Below are positions 1-6,757 of a DNA stretch of 20,965 bases, piece by piece. Below the pieces are notes generated by a model. It was not told the origin of the DNA. It saw only the letters and a program-made list of their open reading frames with translations, and did not search any database. Made by a program: the position numbers and the translations under genes. Source of the stretch: Limnohabitans sp. (lineage in GTDB: Bacteria; Pseudomonadota; Gammaproteobacteria; Burkholderiales; Burkholderiaceae_C); NCBI GenBank assembly GCA_024641725.1, contig JAHECM010000008.1:1-20965 (forward strand), written 5' to 3'. Each line of letters starts with the position of its first letter. The first letter of the stretch is position 1.

Positions 1-789
1 TGGGGTGCTGGCCAGGCCGGTTTCGCGCTCGCTGGTCAGGTTGGGGGCGTACCAATTGACCACCGGCATCAGGCCGCCCGACAGATCGCTCACGCCCGCC
101 GTGGCCCCCAGCGCATTGCGCGGGCTGTGGCAGGCGGCGCAGTGGCCCAGGCCCTGCACCAAATAAGCCCCACGGTTCCACTCGGGGCTGTGTTGGGGCT
201 CGGGCTGAAAGCCTTGTGGCCTGAAAAACAAAGTGCGCCAGACCGCCAGCGCTGGCTGCGTGCCCAGCGGCCAAGCCAGGCCGTGATCGGGTGTGGCTTG
301 GTGGACGGCGGGCTGGCTTTGCAGCCAGGCCCACATGGCGTCGCTGTCTTCGCGGCTGATGACGCTGGTGTGCTCGTACGGAAAGGCCGGGGCCAGCAAG
401 CGCCCGCCGCGCGAGCGGCCGTGGTGCAAAGCGTTCCAAAAGTCTTGCGCACGCCAATGGCCCAGCCCGGTCTCGGGGTCGGGCGTGAGGTTGCTGCTGT
501 AAACCGGGCCAAACGGCGTCTCGATGGCGCGGCCCCCCGCCAGCGGCGCGCTGCCGCGTGGCGTGTGGCAGGCGATGCAGTTGCCCGCTTGCACCAAATA
601 GCGGCCGCGTTGCAGGGTGTCGGCGGTGGCACCAACGTGGGCAGGGGGGGCGTTTGATTCAAGGCGCGGGGTGTTCAGCAGATCGCCCCAGTTGTCCCAC
701 ACGACGGCGGCGGCCAGCAGGCTCAGGCCCAGCAACAACAACTGGCCAGCGCGGCGCAAGAGTGGGGCGCTCTTTGGGAGATTGGTCAT
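1..789 (-). CDS. Multiheme c-type cytochrome, dehydrogenase electron-transfer subunit (partial, 3' end outside window)
   Basis: The frame stays open from ATG at 789 to the window edge, giving 263 residues without a stop. An N-terminal hydrophobic stretch (about residues 17-30, LLLLGLSLLAAAVV) is a signal peptide or anchor. Two CxxCH heme sites are visible: CIACH at residues 71-75 and CAACH at 217-221. Around the first heme the pattern GRYLVQAGNCIACHT, then AGG, TPFGPVYSSNLTPD and TGLGHW, is that of the cytochrome c subunit of membrane-bound alcohol/gluconate/aldehyde dehydrogenases. That family normally carries three hemes, so a third is expected beyond the edge (inference). It probably passes electrons from a periplasmic dehydrogenase to the respiratory chain. 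The start overlaps the stop of the upstream cytochrome gene as ATGA, so the two are translationally coupled. The partner dehydrogenase is not in the window. Confidence 0.88.
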   Translation of the reverse strand, partial: MTNLPKSAPLLRRAGQLLLLGLSLLAAAVVWDNWGDLLNTPRLESNAPPAHVGATADTLQRGRYLVQAGNCIACHTPRGSAPLAGGRAIETPFGPVYSSNLTPDPETGLGHWRAQDFWNALHHGRSRGGRLLAPAFPYEHTSVISREDSDAMWAWLQSQPAVHQATPDHGLAWPLGTQPALAVWRTLFFRPQGFQPEPQHSPEWNRGAYLVQGLGHCAACHSPRNALGATAGVSDLSGGLMPVVNWYAPNLTSERETGLASTP

Positions 790-1541
790 GGCCGGACCCC
801 GCTCAGCTCCGGCGCGCTGCCGCAGCGCAAGGCCGCATCGGTCTGCGCGCTCGGCGGGGGTGGCAGGGCGGCCGGTCGGGCGTCGGCGGGCAGCGGCTGG
901 CTGGCCAGCCAGCTGGACACCGCAATGATGTCGCCGGGCGGCAGGCGCTTGACGACCTCGGCCATGCAGTCGGGCGCGTGGGCGCGGCGTTGGCCGGTTT
1001 GCCAGGCCCCGAGCTGGGCGTTCAGGTAGTCCAGCGGCAAGCCCAGCAGGCCGGGCACGTTGGGCTGTGTGCCGGTCAAGCGCGTGCCGTGGCACTGCAC
1101 GCAGGCGGGCAAGCCCCTGCTGGGCTCACCCTGGGTGACCAGCTGCTGGCCCCGGGCCAACTGCTCGGGCGGCAGGCGCGAAGGCGTGGGGGCCGGGTAG
1201 GGCAGGTGCAGGCTGGCAAAGTGCAAGGCGATCTCGTGCAGGTAACTGTCTGACAGCGGGTCCACCAGCCGGGTCATCAGGCCGTAGTGGCGTCTGCCCT
1301 CGGCAAAGTTGCGCAGCTGGTGGTAGAGGTAGCCGGCGGGTTTGCCCGCCAAGCGGGGGTAGTAGCCGTCAGGGCCCGCACGGCCTTGGTCGCCGTGGCA
1401 GGCGGTGCAGGCGCGGGTGCGCTCGGCCATGCTGTCGGTGACCACGCGGGTGGCTGGGGTTTGGGCGCAGCTATTGAGGGCCAGCCACAGCAGGCCGATG
1501 CCGCTCAGTGCTTTGGCCCCGTATCGGGATTTCATCGTCAT
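786..1541 (-). CDS. Diheme cytochrome c (c4-like), exported
   Basis: The 251-residue protein has two class I heme sites, CTACHGDQG at residues 45-49 and CVQCHG at 147-151, spaced as in the tandem-domain cytochrome c4 family. Each domain carries family features: YPRLAGKPAGYLYHQLRNFAEG after heme 1, and VPGLLGLPLDYLNAQLGAWQTG after heme 2. M89 (YGLMT) is a plausible axial ligand. The N-terminus is a signal sequence ending LALNSC, so C25 could be a lipoprotein cysteine, although the lipobox is not ideal. A second ATG two codons later (1535) could also be the start. The gene is first of a two-cytochrome operon and overlaps the next gene by 4 bp. Its proline-rich C-terminal tail (PPPPSAQ) after the second domain is unusual. 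Likely role: periplasmic electron carrier working with its neighbour. Confidence 0.88.
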   Translation of the reverse strand: MTMKSRYGAKALSGIGLLWLALNSCAQTPATRVVTDSMAERTRACTACHGDQGRAGPDGYYPRLAGKPAGYLYHQLRNFAEGRRHYGLMTRLVDPLSDSYLHEIALHFASLHLPYPAPTPSRLPPEQLARGQQLVTQGEPSRGLPACVQCHGTRLTGTQPNVPGLLGLPLDYLNAQLGAWQTGQRRAHAPDCMAEVVKRLPPGDIIAVSSWLASQPLPADARPAALPPPPSAQTDAALRCGSAPELSGVRP

Positions 1542-1552
1542 CTTCTGAAGAT
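1540..1552. promoter_or_regulatory. 13-bp palindrome at the start of the cytochrome operon
   Basis: ATCTTC-T-GAAGAT is a perfect 6+1+6 palindrome lying across the start codon and ribosome-binding region of the minus-strand cytochrome gene. It could be a regulator site or a small RNA hairpin occluding initiation. Function is inferred only from symmetry and position. Confidence 0.25.
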
Positions 1553-1582
1553 AACCGAAGCGGCGACAATATCTGGTTTTGC

Positions 1583-1619
1583 GCTGTGCACAAACGGTTT
1601 TGCACAGCCTCTTTTTTTA
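1583..1619 (+). terminator. Hairpin with T-tract upstream of the GNAT gene (attenuator or terminator)
   Basis: Perfect 8-bp arms GCTGTGCA (1583-1590) and TGCACAGC (1601-1608), with a 10-base loop, are followed by CT and then a run of seven T (1612-1618). This is the shape of an intrinsic terminator on the + strand. It lies 17 bp before the ATG of the acetyltransferase. The 8-mer GGTTTTGC also occurs twice, 21 bp apart (1575 and 1596). No gene ends just upstream on this strand, so the structure is either a leader attenuator for the GNAT gene, the end of a short unannotated transcript, or a regulator site. Confidence 0.45.
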
Positions 1620-1635
1620 CTTTGAGTTTGAAGCC

Positions 1636-2154
1636 ATGTCCGACATCCAAGTTCGCTATGCCACCCAACAAGACGCCGCCGCCGTGGCCAACCTGCACCT
1701 GATCGCCAGCCGTGCGATGTACGACGGCCAGGTGCCTGAGGCCCATTGGGACAGCACACCAGCGGCCAAGCGCGTGTCCTTTTGGAAAGAAGCCATTGAA
1801 TACGGCGAGCCGCAGGTCATGGTGGCGGTGGAAGGTCCGGGCATTGTTGGTTTTGTGGGCTTCGACCGTTCGCGTGACCCCAAATCCAAAAACACCACCG
1901 GCGAAATCTGGGCCCTCTACGTGGACCCCGACCGCATGGGCGAAGGTGTGGGCTTGGCCCTGTGGGACGCGGCCAACGAAGGCTTGCAGGGTGAAGACTG
2001 CGCCGACGTGACCGTCTGGGTGCCCCTGCGCAGCGACAAGGCCTTGCGCTTTTTTGACGCGGCAGGTTTCAAGCGCGAAATGAACACCCCCCGAACCGTG
2101 CCCATGGGCGGTGTCAAGGTCGAAGAGCTGCGCCTCAAGCGCAAGCTCGGCTAA
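1636..2154 (+). CDS. GNAT family N-acetyltransferase
   Basis: The 172-residue protein from ATG 1636 (MSDIQVRYATQQDAAAVANLH) has the GNAT layout. An N-terminal strand and helix are followed by IWALYVDPDRMGEGVGLALW (about 91-110), which holds the acetyl-CoA pyrophosphate-binding pattern R-M-G-E-G-V-G. The C-terminal ALRFFDAAGF motif follows, and the chain ends VEELRLKRKLG. The family transfers an acetyl group from acetyl-CoA to an amine; the substrate cannot be told from sequence. Earlier non-ATG starts in the same frame fall inside a hairpin and add no conserved sequence, so ATG 1636 is preferred. No strong Shine-Dalgarno is visible. It is co-directional with dusC 12 bp downstream and probably co-transcribed. 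Confidence 0.85.
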   Translation: MSDIQVRYATQQDAAAVANLHLIASRAMYDGQVPEAHWDSTPAAKRVSFWKEAIEYGEPQVMVAVEGPGIVGFVGFDRSRDPKSKNTTGEIWALYVDPDRMGEGVGLALWDAANEGLQGEDCADVTVWVPLRSDKALRFFDAAGFKREMNTPRTVPMGGVKVEELRLKRKLG

Positions 2155-2166
2155 AGCCAACTGGGG

Positions 2167-3150
2167 GTGTGCGTGGGCATTTGGCTGGCACCCATGGAAG
2201 GGCTCCTGGACCACGGGCTGCGTGACACGCTCACGCGGGTGCCCGGGGTGGACCTGTGCGTGTCCGAATTCATCCGGGTGACCAACAGCGTGCTGCCGCG
2301 CCGTGCGTTTTTGCGGGTGGTGCCTGAGCTGCTCAACGGCAGTCGCACCCCGTCGGGCGTGCCGGTGCGGGTGCAGCTGCTGGGCTCAGACCCGCAATGC
2401 CTGGCCGACAACGCGGCCGTGCTGGCCACCTTGGCCCCGGCGGGCATTGACTTGAACTTTGGCTGCCCCGCCAAAACGGTCAACCAGCACCGCGGGGGCG
2501 CGGTGCTGCTGGACGAGCCCGAGTTGGTGGGGCGCATCGTCGAGGCGGTGCGCCGCGCGGTGCCTGCGCACATTCCGGTGTCGGCCAAGATGCGGCTGGG
2601 CTACCTGGATGACCGCCGCGCCGAAGATTGCGCCCAGGCCATCGAGGCCGGGGGCGCGAGCGATTTGGTGGTGCACGCCCGCACCAAAGCGCATGGCTAC
2701 AAGCCGCCCGCCTATTGGGACCGGATTGGTGACTTGCGCCACTGCGTGAAGCTGCCGATGGTGGCCAACGGTGAAATTTGGACCGTGCAAGACGCTTTGC
2801 GCTGCCGCGAGGTGACCGGTTGCGAGCGGCTGATGGTGGGGCGGGGCATGGTCTCTGACCCCGGTTTGGCGCTGGCTTTGGCCCGCCATGACGCGGGTGA
2901 GACCGATCCGCAGGCCACGCCTGTCGCTGGCTCGGCGCTGCGCTGGGACGAGGTCAAAGCCCTGATGCCGGTGTTCTGGCACAGCGTCACGCGGCGGGTG
3001 ACGCCTCGGCACCGCGCTGGGCGCATGAAGCAGTGGCTCAACTACCTGCGCCGCGCCTACCCCGAGGCGCAGCAGGCGTTTGACGAGTTGCGTCTGGTGC
3101 ACGACTCGGCGCGCATTGACGCGTGGATCAAGGCCTCCACCCCAGACTGA
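2167..3150 (+). CDS. dusC: tRNA-dihydrouridine synthase (DusC type)
   Basis: This FMN enzyme reduces a uridine in the tRNA D-loop to dihydrouridine; DusC modifies U16 in E. coli. The 327-residue frame begins with the FMN-binding LAPMEG (7-12). It carries SEFIRV, ELLNGSRTPSG and VRVQLLG, the catalytic cysteine in NFGCPAKTVN (C100), VSAKMRLGY, VVHARTKAHGYKPPAYW, the phosphate-binding NGEI and MVGRGM. ASRTPSG-type and HGY-containing segments distinguish DusC from DusA and DusB. The start is GTG, either 2167 or 2173. GGGGG at 2163-2167 would serve 2173, giving MGIWLAPMEG, which fits family N-termini. It lies 12 bp after the GNAT gene in the same frame, separated by a TAA, and is probably in one transcript. 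Confidence 0.95.
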   Translation: MCVGIWLAPMEGLLDHGLRDTLTRVPGVDLCVSEFIRVTNSVLPRRAFLRVVPELLNGSRTPSGVPVRVQLLGSDPQCLADNAAVLATLAPAGIDLNFGCPAKTVNQHRGGAVLLDEPELVGRIVEAVRRAVPAHIPVSAKMRLGYLDDRRAEDCAQAIEAGGASDLVVHARTKAHGYKPPAYWDRIGDLRHCVKLPMVANGEIWTVQDALRCREVTGCERLMVGRGMVSDPGLALALARHDAGETDPQATPVAGSALRWDEVKALMPVFWHSVTRRVTPRHRAGRMKQWLNYLRRAYPEAQQAFDELRLVHDSARIDAWIKASTPD

Positions 3151-3184
3151 GCCCAACCTCAAGTGCAGTCCAGTGCAGTGCAGA

Positions 3185-3544
3185 TCAGGGATTGGCGGCA
3201 ATGTGCCGGGTCACTTCGTCTTGCAGCTGTGCCAATTTGGGGGCCAGAGCGGCATAGGCGCTGCGCACGGCTTCGATGTCGGCGTGCTTGCTCAAAGATT
3301 CGACGTGCACGACATCGGAGATCAAGGCGTCGGTGCAAAACACGGGGGTGAAGCCTTTGAGCTGGTGCAGCCACTCGTTGGCCCCGGGCATGTCCTTGGC
3401 CGCCAAACAATGGGCAATGCGCGGCAAATCGTCTTGCAGGCTCTGGCGCAGTGTGTGCATCAAGCTCATGACGCCGGCTTCGTCAGCGATGTATTCCATG
3501 GCTCGGGAGATTGACAGGAATTGAAAGTCGGCGCTGGTGTTCAT
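3185..3544 (-). CDS. Stand-alone histidine phosphotransfer (Hpt) domain protein
   Basis: The 119-residue, mostly helical protein has the Hpt signature WLHQLKGFTPVFC, with H60 as the likely phosphorylated histidine followed by the typical LKG. A single-domain Hpt shuttles phosphate between response-regulator domains in multistep phosphorelays, in the cytoplasm. No sensor kinase or response regulator is next to it, so the partners are elsewhere in the genome (inference). The start ATG at 3544 has a weak ribosome-binding site but a good AT-rich promoter just upstream. Its stop faces the dusC stop only 34 bp away; that short gap holds repeated GTGCAG units and no clear terminator. Confidence 0.8.
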   Translation of the reverse strand: MNTSADFQFLSISRAMEYIADEAGVMSLMHTLRQSLQDDLPRIAHCLAAKDMPGANEWLHQLKGFTPVFCTDALISDVVHVESLSKHADIEAVRSAYAALAPKLAQLQDEVTRHIAANP

Positions 3545-3555
3545 ATTTAATTGGT

Positions 3556-3584
3556 ATTTAAGAATTTATTATTATTTTAATCAA
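3556..3584 (-). promoter_or_regulatory. Candidate sigma-70 promoter for the Hpt gene
   Basis: On the minus strand TTGATT (3579-3584) and TTAAAT (3556-3561) are separated by 17 bp within the most AT-rich stretch of the area. The -35 hexamer overlaps the last codons and stop of the upstream Nudix gene. The -10 ends 12 bp from the Hpt ATG, so the leader would be very short or leaderless, which fits the missing Shine-Dalgarno. The hexamers are imperfect, so this is tentative. Confidence 0.35.
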
Positions 3585-4461
3585 GCAATCGGGCCAAACC
3601 CCCCAGGGGCTCAAAGTGTCCGCCCACAAAACGCAAACGGCTGGGCCCCGGAAAAGCCCGCTCGTGCACCGGGTGCCGTGCATCACCGGGGTAGCAAATG
3701 ACCCGCACACCGTCGTCGTCAAACGGCTCGGGCTGCACCACCGGGGGTGTGCGCAGAGCCGCCTCGGCCAGCACGCTGGCGGCGTTGGTGTGTTGCTTGA
3801 GGTGAAACAGGCTCATGATTTGTGGCGGTGCCAATTCGATCTCGCCCGCCACATAGCGGCCCAAGGCGGCGGCTGGGCTGAGCCACACGCTGTCGGTGGT
3901 TTCGTGGTTGTCGTGTTGGGCGGTCTGGTCTTCGGGCACATGGCTGACAAAAAACCGGGTGTCAAAGCGCTTGTTGGTCACGGACGCTTGGCGCGGCGTG
4001 ATCCAGCGCGACCAAGGCACCAAGGCGTCGGCCTGCACCTGCAGCGCCAGCCCCTGCAACGCTGCGCCCCAGCTCTGGCCTTGGGCCAGGGCCTGCTGCA
4101 AGGCGCTGACCTGCGCTGTGTCGGCCCCAGCGGCAGACTGGCACAGCAGCACGCCAGACTCTTCAAACGCCTCGCGCACCGCCGCCATGAACAAGGCTGC
4201 CGCCCGCTCAGGGGCCAGCTCGGGCTCGTTCAGGCGCTGCTGCAGCTGCACCGGGCTTTGGCTGAGGCGGGCGATCAGCTCGGGGTGGTGGTCATCGGCA
4301 TCGAGCTTACCGCCCGGAAAGACGTAAGCCCCGCCCAGCACCTTGGAGGCCTGGTGCCTGCGCATCAGCAGCACTTGCAAACCTTGGGCGCTGTCGCGCA
4401 ACAAGATCACGGTGGCGGCGTCCAGGGGCGGGGTGGTGATGATTTCGGTGTTGAGTTCCAT
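3577..4461 (-). CDS. Nudix hydrolase, NUDT19-like (split Nudix box)
   Basis: The 294-residue protein has an N-terminal strand AATVILLRDSAQGLQVLLMRR, then AYVFPGGKLDADD (46-57), an insertion of about 40 residues, and AAVREAFEESGVLL (93-106), which carries the metal-binding REAFEESG half of the Nudix box. An insertion between the GG and REXXEE parts, together with a roughly 300-residue length, is characteristic of NUDT19 (RP2)-like proteins. Characterised members hydrolyse CoA and CoA esters, but the exact substrate here is unproven. The segment WITPRQASVTNKRFDTRFFVSHVP is also typical of that group. It is divergent from the acyl-CoA-type SDR gene, so a role in acyl-CoA/CoA turnover fits the context (inference). 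ATG 4461 follows a CCCCC run with no strong Shine-Dalgarno. Confidence 0.85.
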   Translation of the reverse strand: MELNTEIITTPPLDAATVILLRDSAQGLQVLLMRRHQASKVLGGAYVFPGGKLDADDHHPELIARLSQSPVQLQQRLNEPELAPERAAALFMAAVREAFEESGVLLCQSAAGADTAQVSALQQALAQGQSWGAALQGLALQVQADALVPWSRWITPRQASVTNKRFDTRFFVSHVPEDQTAQHDNHETTDSVWLSPAAALGRYVAGEIELAPPQIMSLFHLKQHTNAASVLAEAALRTPPVVQPEPFDDDGVRVICYPGDARHPVHERAFPGPSRLRFVGGHFEPLGGLARLLD

Positions 4462-4517
4462 GGGGGTGCGGTGGCTGAGAGAGGTGACGGATTGGGCAGG
4501 CGGTGCAAGGGTGCGCA

Positions 4518-4610
4518 GGGCCTGCTGTCAACCGGGCTACACCTGCGAGTATGCGACGCCATTAGAGTCGAAGGCTGACAACAGGCCCCGGGCGTGTCAA
4601 GGACATGACA
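4518..4610. promoter_or_regulatory. Divergent control region with four TGTCA/TGACA half-sites
   Basis: The 192-bp Nudix/SDR divergent region holds an inverted repeat GGGCCTGCTGTCA (4518-4530) against TGACAACAGGCCC (4576-4588), matching at 12 of 13 positions. A second dyad follows, TGTCA (4595-4599) with TGACA (4606-4610). The shared TGTCA half-site appears four times, which suggests a dimeric repressor or activator site, or alternatively a large mRNA stem. The regulator is not identifiable. Confidence 0.35.
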
Positions 4611-4653
4611 AGCCCGGTGCTGGCAAGATTCAACCCCTCTCAGAAAGTGACCC

Positions 4654-5562
4654 ATGAGCATTGATTTCAAAGGCCGCGTGGCCATCGTGACCGGCGCAGG
4701 CGGCGGTTTGGGCAAGCAGCACGCGCTGGCGCTGGCCGCGCGCGGCGCCAAGGTAGTGGTCAACGACTTGGGCGGCGACGTGCATGGGCAAGGCGGCTCG
4801 GTGTCGGCGGCGCAGGCGGTGGTTGACGAAATCCGCGCTGCGGGGGGCGAGGCCATTGCCAACGGCGCGTCGGTCACCGACTTTGAAGCGGTGCAAGCCA
4901 TGGTGCAGCAGGCCATGGACACTTGGGGCCGCGTGGACATCTTGGTCAACAACGCAGGCATCTTGCGCGACAAGAGTTTCGCCAAGATGGAACTCGCCGA
5001 CTTTCGGCTGGTGATGGAGGTGCACCTCATGGGCGCGGTGCATTGCACCAAGGCGGTGTGGCCGATCATGCAGGCGCAAAACTACGGGCGTGTGGTCATG
5101 ACCACCTCTTCGAGTGGCCTGTATGGCAACTTTGGCCAAGCCAACTACGGCGCGGCCAAAATGGCGGTGGCCGGGCTCATGCAAACCTTGTCCATCGAGG
5201 GCGAAAAAAACAACATCCGCGTCAACGCGCTGGCCCCCACCGCCGCCACCCGCATGACCGAAGGTCTGATGCCCGAGGTCGTGCTCAAGGCGCTGGAGCC
5301 CAGCGCCGTGGTGCCCGCCATGCTGGTGCTGGCCAGCGAGGACGCGCCCAACCGCACCATCTTGTGCGCTGGCGCCGGCGGCTTTGAGGCCGCACACATC
5401 ACCCTCAGCCAAGGCGTGTACCTGGGCACCGGCCCCGACACCCCCGAGCGCCTGGCCGCTGGGCTGGCGCAGGTGACCGACCTGCACGGCGCCCAAGTGC
5501 CGCTGTCCGGGTCGGCGCAAGGGGCGCTGGAAGTGGGCAAGGCGATGAAGGCGCATAAGTAA
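4654..5562 (+). CDS. Short-chain dehydrogenase/reductase, 17beta-HSD4 / 3-hydroxyacyl-CoA dehydrogenase type
   Basis: The 302-residue Rossmann enzyme has the cofactor-binding TGAGGGLG (13-20), acidic VVNDLGGD after beta2, NNAG (99-102), a catalytic serine near S152 and YGAAK (Y165, K169). The start MSIDFKGRVAIVTGAGGGLG, the extended VVVNDLGGDVHGQGGS insertion, and the TAATRMTEGLMPE and GAGGFEAAHI segments resemble the dehydrogenase part of peroxisomal multifunctional enzyme 2. That enzyme oxidises (3R)-hydroxyacyl-CoAs with NAD. The hydratase and SCP2 domains of the eukaryotic enzyme are absent, so it is a single-function form. Substrate is inferred from family resemblance only. ATG 4654 follows a weak purine stretch (GAAAG). 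It is probably monocistronic, since the next 163 bp carry no intact gene. Confidence 0.87.
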   Translation: MSIDFKGRVAIVTGAGGGLGKQHALALAARGAKVVVNDLGGDVHGQGGSVSAAQAVVDEIRAAGGEAIANGASVTDFEAVQAMVQQAMDTWGRVDILVNNAGILRDKSFAKMELADFRLVMEVHLMGAVHCTKAVWPIMQAQNYGRVVMTTSSSGLYGNFGQANYGAAKMAVAGLMQTLSIEGEKNNIRVNALAPTAATRMTEGLMPEVVLKALEPSAVVPAMLVLASEDAPNRTILCAGAGGFEAAHITLSQGVYLGTGPDTPERLAAGLAQVTDLHGAQVPLSGSAQGALEVGKAMKAHK

Positions 5563-5725
5563 AGCAGAAGGGACAAGGGCGCATCCATGCGTGTGCAATG
5601 GCCAGCTCGCCAAGCCCTTCTCCTCAAACCCACCCTGGCCGTCAAACGCTGTTGTCCAGCAGATCACGACATGGTCTGCATGGCTTTTGAATGCGCCGCG
5701 TTGAATTTCACCAACTCGATCGGGT
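5563..5725. other. Intergenic stretch, no gene seen
   Basis: This 163-bp gap holds a weak long-range inverted repeat, AGAAGGG (5566-5572) with CCCTTCT (5615-5621), possibly a poor terminator for the SDR gene. I checked the frames leading into the regulator remnant. All contain stops and none resembles the missing cyclic-nucleotide-binding domain. Confidence 0.5.
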
Positions 5726-6166
5726 TTGAGTTCGGTGTTTTCTGACATCACTTATCCGGCCGATTTGGTTGCGGCTGTGCCAAGTCAAGTCCTGCAGATC
5801 GAAGGCACAAAGTTAATGGCGCTGATTCGCCAAGATGGGGAATTGGCGGTAGATCTGTTGCGAATTTTGGGTCTGCGTATCAATCAGTTGTTTGATACCT
5901 TGGCAACGCAGGGTCTTCCGTCATTGGAGAAAAGAGTCTGGGCTACTTTAGAGCGCATCGCTCGTTTGAACAGTCTTCAAGTTCCTGAGGGCGTACAATT
6001 TTTTGTCAGCCAAAGTGACCTTGCGCAAGCAGTGATGGCCTCGCGACAGAGGGTCAATCAACAGATGCGGCGATTCCAGGACAAAGGGTTGGTACGACTG
6101 GGTTATCGCAATATTCTGCTGCTGCTGCTGCGCAGCAAGGTCCAGAATCTTGGTAATCCTGCCTAA
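5726..6166 (+). pseudogene. Crp/Fnr family regulator, 5'-truncated remnant
   Basis: The 146-residue open frame starts only at a TTG and matches the C-terminal half of Crp/Fnr regulators. The last beta-roll strands are ADLVAAVPSQVLQIEGTKLMALI, followed by the dimerisation helix LAVDLLRILGLRINQLFDTLA. The helix-turn-helix is FVSQSDLAQAVMASRQRVNQQMRRFQDKGLVRLGYRN. About 100 residues of the N-terminal effector-binding beta-roll are missing. Only 163 bp separate it from the SDR gene, too little to encode them, so the 5' end was deleted rather than frameshifted. GC content is visibly lower than the neighbours. A (CTG)5 run at 6116-6130 makes an odd leucine stretch near the C-terminus. A DNA-binding fragment could still be made, but a decayed gene is more likely. 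Confidence 0.7.
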
Positions 6167-6352
6167 AAACCAGCCTGGCTGATAAGCTGGCAATATCGCT
6201 GTCAGCTCAGTCTTTCATCAGATCGCATGGCAAACTTTGCGGTCGAAATGTCAAAGGCTTGCTGGATGCTAATTTTTCGATACATCCATCAGGAATTTTG
6301 ATTTTTATTGAGTGATGGATTTCACGCTCGGGCGACTAAGTCAACACGCTGA
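6167..6352. other. Low-GC intergenic stretch with an 8-bp inverted repeat
   Basis: No gene is visible between the Crp remnant and the small secreted protein gene, which converge here. Perfect arms ATCCATCA (6284-6291) and TGATGGAT (6313-6320) with a T-rich 21-base spacer could form a weak bidirectional hairpin. No clear T-tract follows it. Confidence 0.4.
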
Positions 6353-6757
6353 TCATCGGCTTGTGGGCATGTCAAAAAGTTTTTTCAGATAAAGACCGGC
6401 GCCATCGGCGGCTCCCAAAGCAGGGTGCTCCAAGCAAAATGTGTCAATGCTGACGATGGCGGTTTCCGATGCCTTGGGGTCGTCGTTGTATTTGTCTTCT
6501 TTGCTTTTTTGAAGCCCCTTAAAGGTCAAACTGAGGGGTGCCAAAAATGCATTCGTCCACGTGTGCTTTTGGGCATCTGGCAGACTTTTCCAAGACGTGC
6601 AGGTGTGGTCTCCAAATAGGCTTGCGCCCAGGGCCGTTGCGTTCAACGTGGCCATGATCCACAAACCCACCAGAAAGCCCGTTCGAAATGGCGAAGCGAA
6701 CGCCGTGAGATTGCTTGAGCAACTTCCCGCCGAATTTCTGTGCCGGATGATGTTCAA
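6353..6757 (-). CDS. Small secreted Rap1a/HdeA-like protein (two conserved cysteines)
   Basis: The 134-residue protein has a hydrophobic export segment (about 26-44, TGFLVGLWIMATLNATALG) and then a small domain. Its pattern is C-x2-W, a central W..AFL segment, and IDTFCLEHPALGAADGAGLYLKKL. The two cysteines (C53, C108), the FC-x2-HP motif and the AADGA..YLKKL ending resemble the Rap1a/Tai-like and HdeA-like periplasmic folds. These are small disulfide-bonded proteins, some of which are immunity proteins or acid chaperones. The best start is TTG at 6757, overlapping the mltB stop by 2 bases and so coupled to it. The ATG at residue 35 would destroy the signal. Function is unknown. Downstream of a murein hydrolase, an envelope role is plausible. 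Confidence 0.6.
   Translation of the reverse strand: MNIIRHRNSAGSCSSNLTAFASPFRTGFLVGLWIMATLNATALGASLFGDHTCTSWKSLPDAQKHTWTNAFLAPLSLTFKGLQKSKEDKYNDDPKASETAIVSIDTFCLEHPALGAADGAGLYLKKLFDMPTSR

Noticed and set aside
127..657. Plus-strand open frames opposite the first cytochrome gene
   Set aside because: The minus frame reads through two CxxCH heme motifs without a stop to the window edge, which explains the region fully.
3162..3183. Short GTGCAG direct repeats between dusC and the Hpt gene
   Set aside because: Three imperfect 6-7 bp units in a 34-bp gap; too short and common to claim function.
5566..5621. AGAAGGG/CCCTTCT inverted repeat after the SDR gene
   Set aside because: Seven-base arms with a 42-base loop and no T-tract; not a credible terminator.
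4630..5751. 373-codon antisense open frame over the SDR gene
   Set aside because: Low-complexity His/Gly/Ala composition and no family motif; the + strand SDR has all catalytic motifs.
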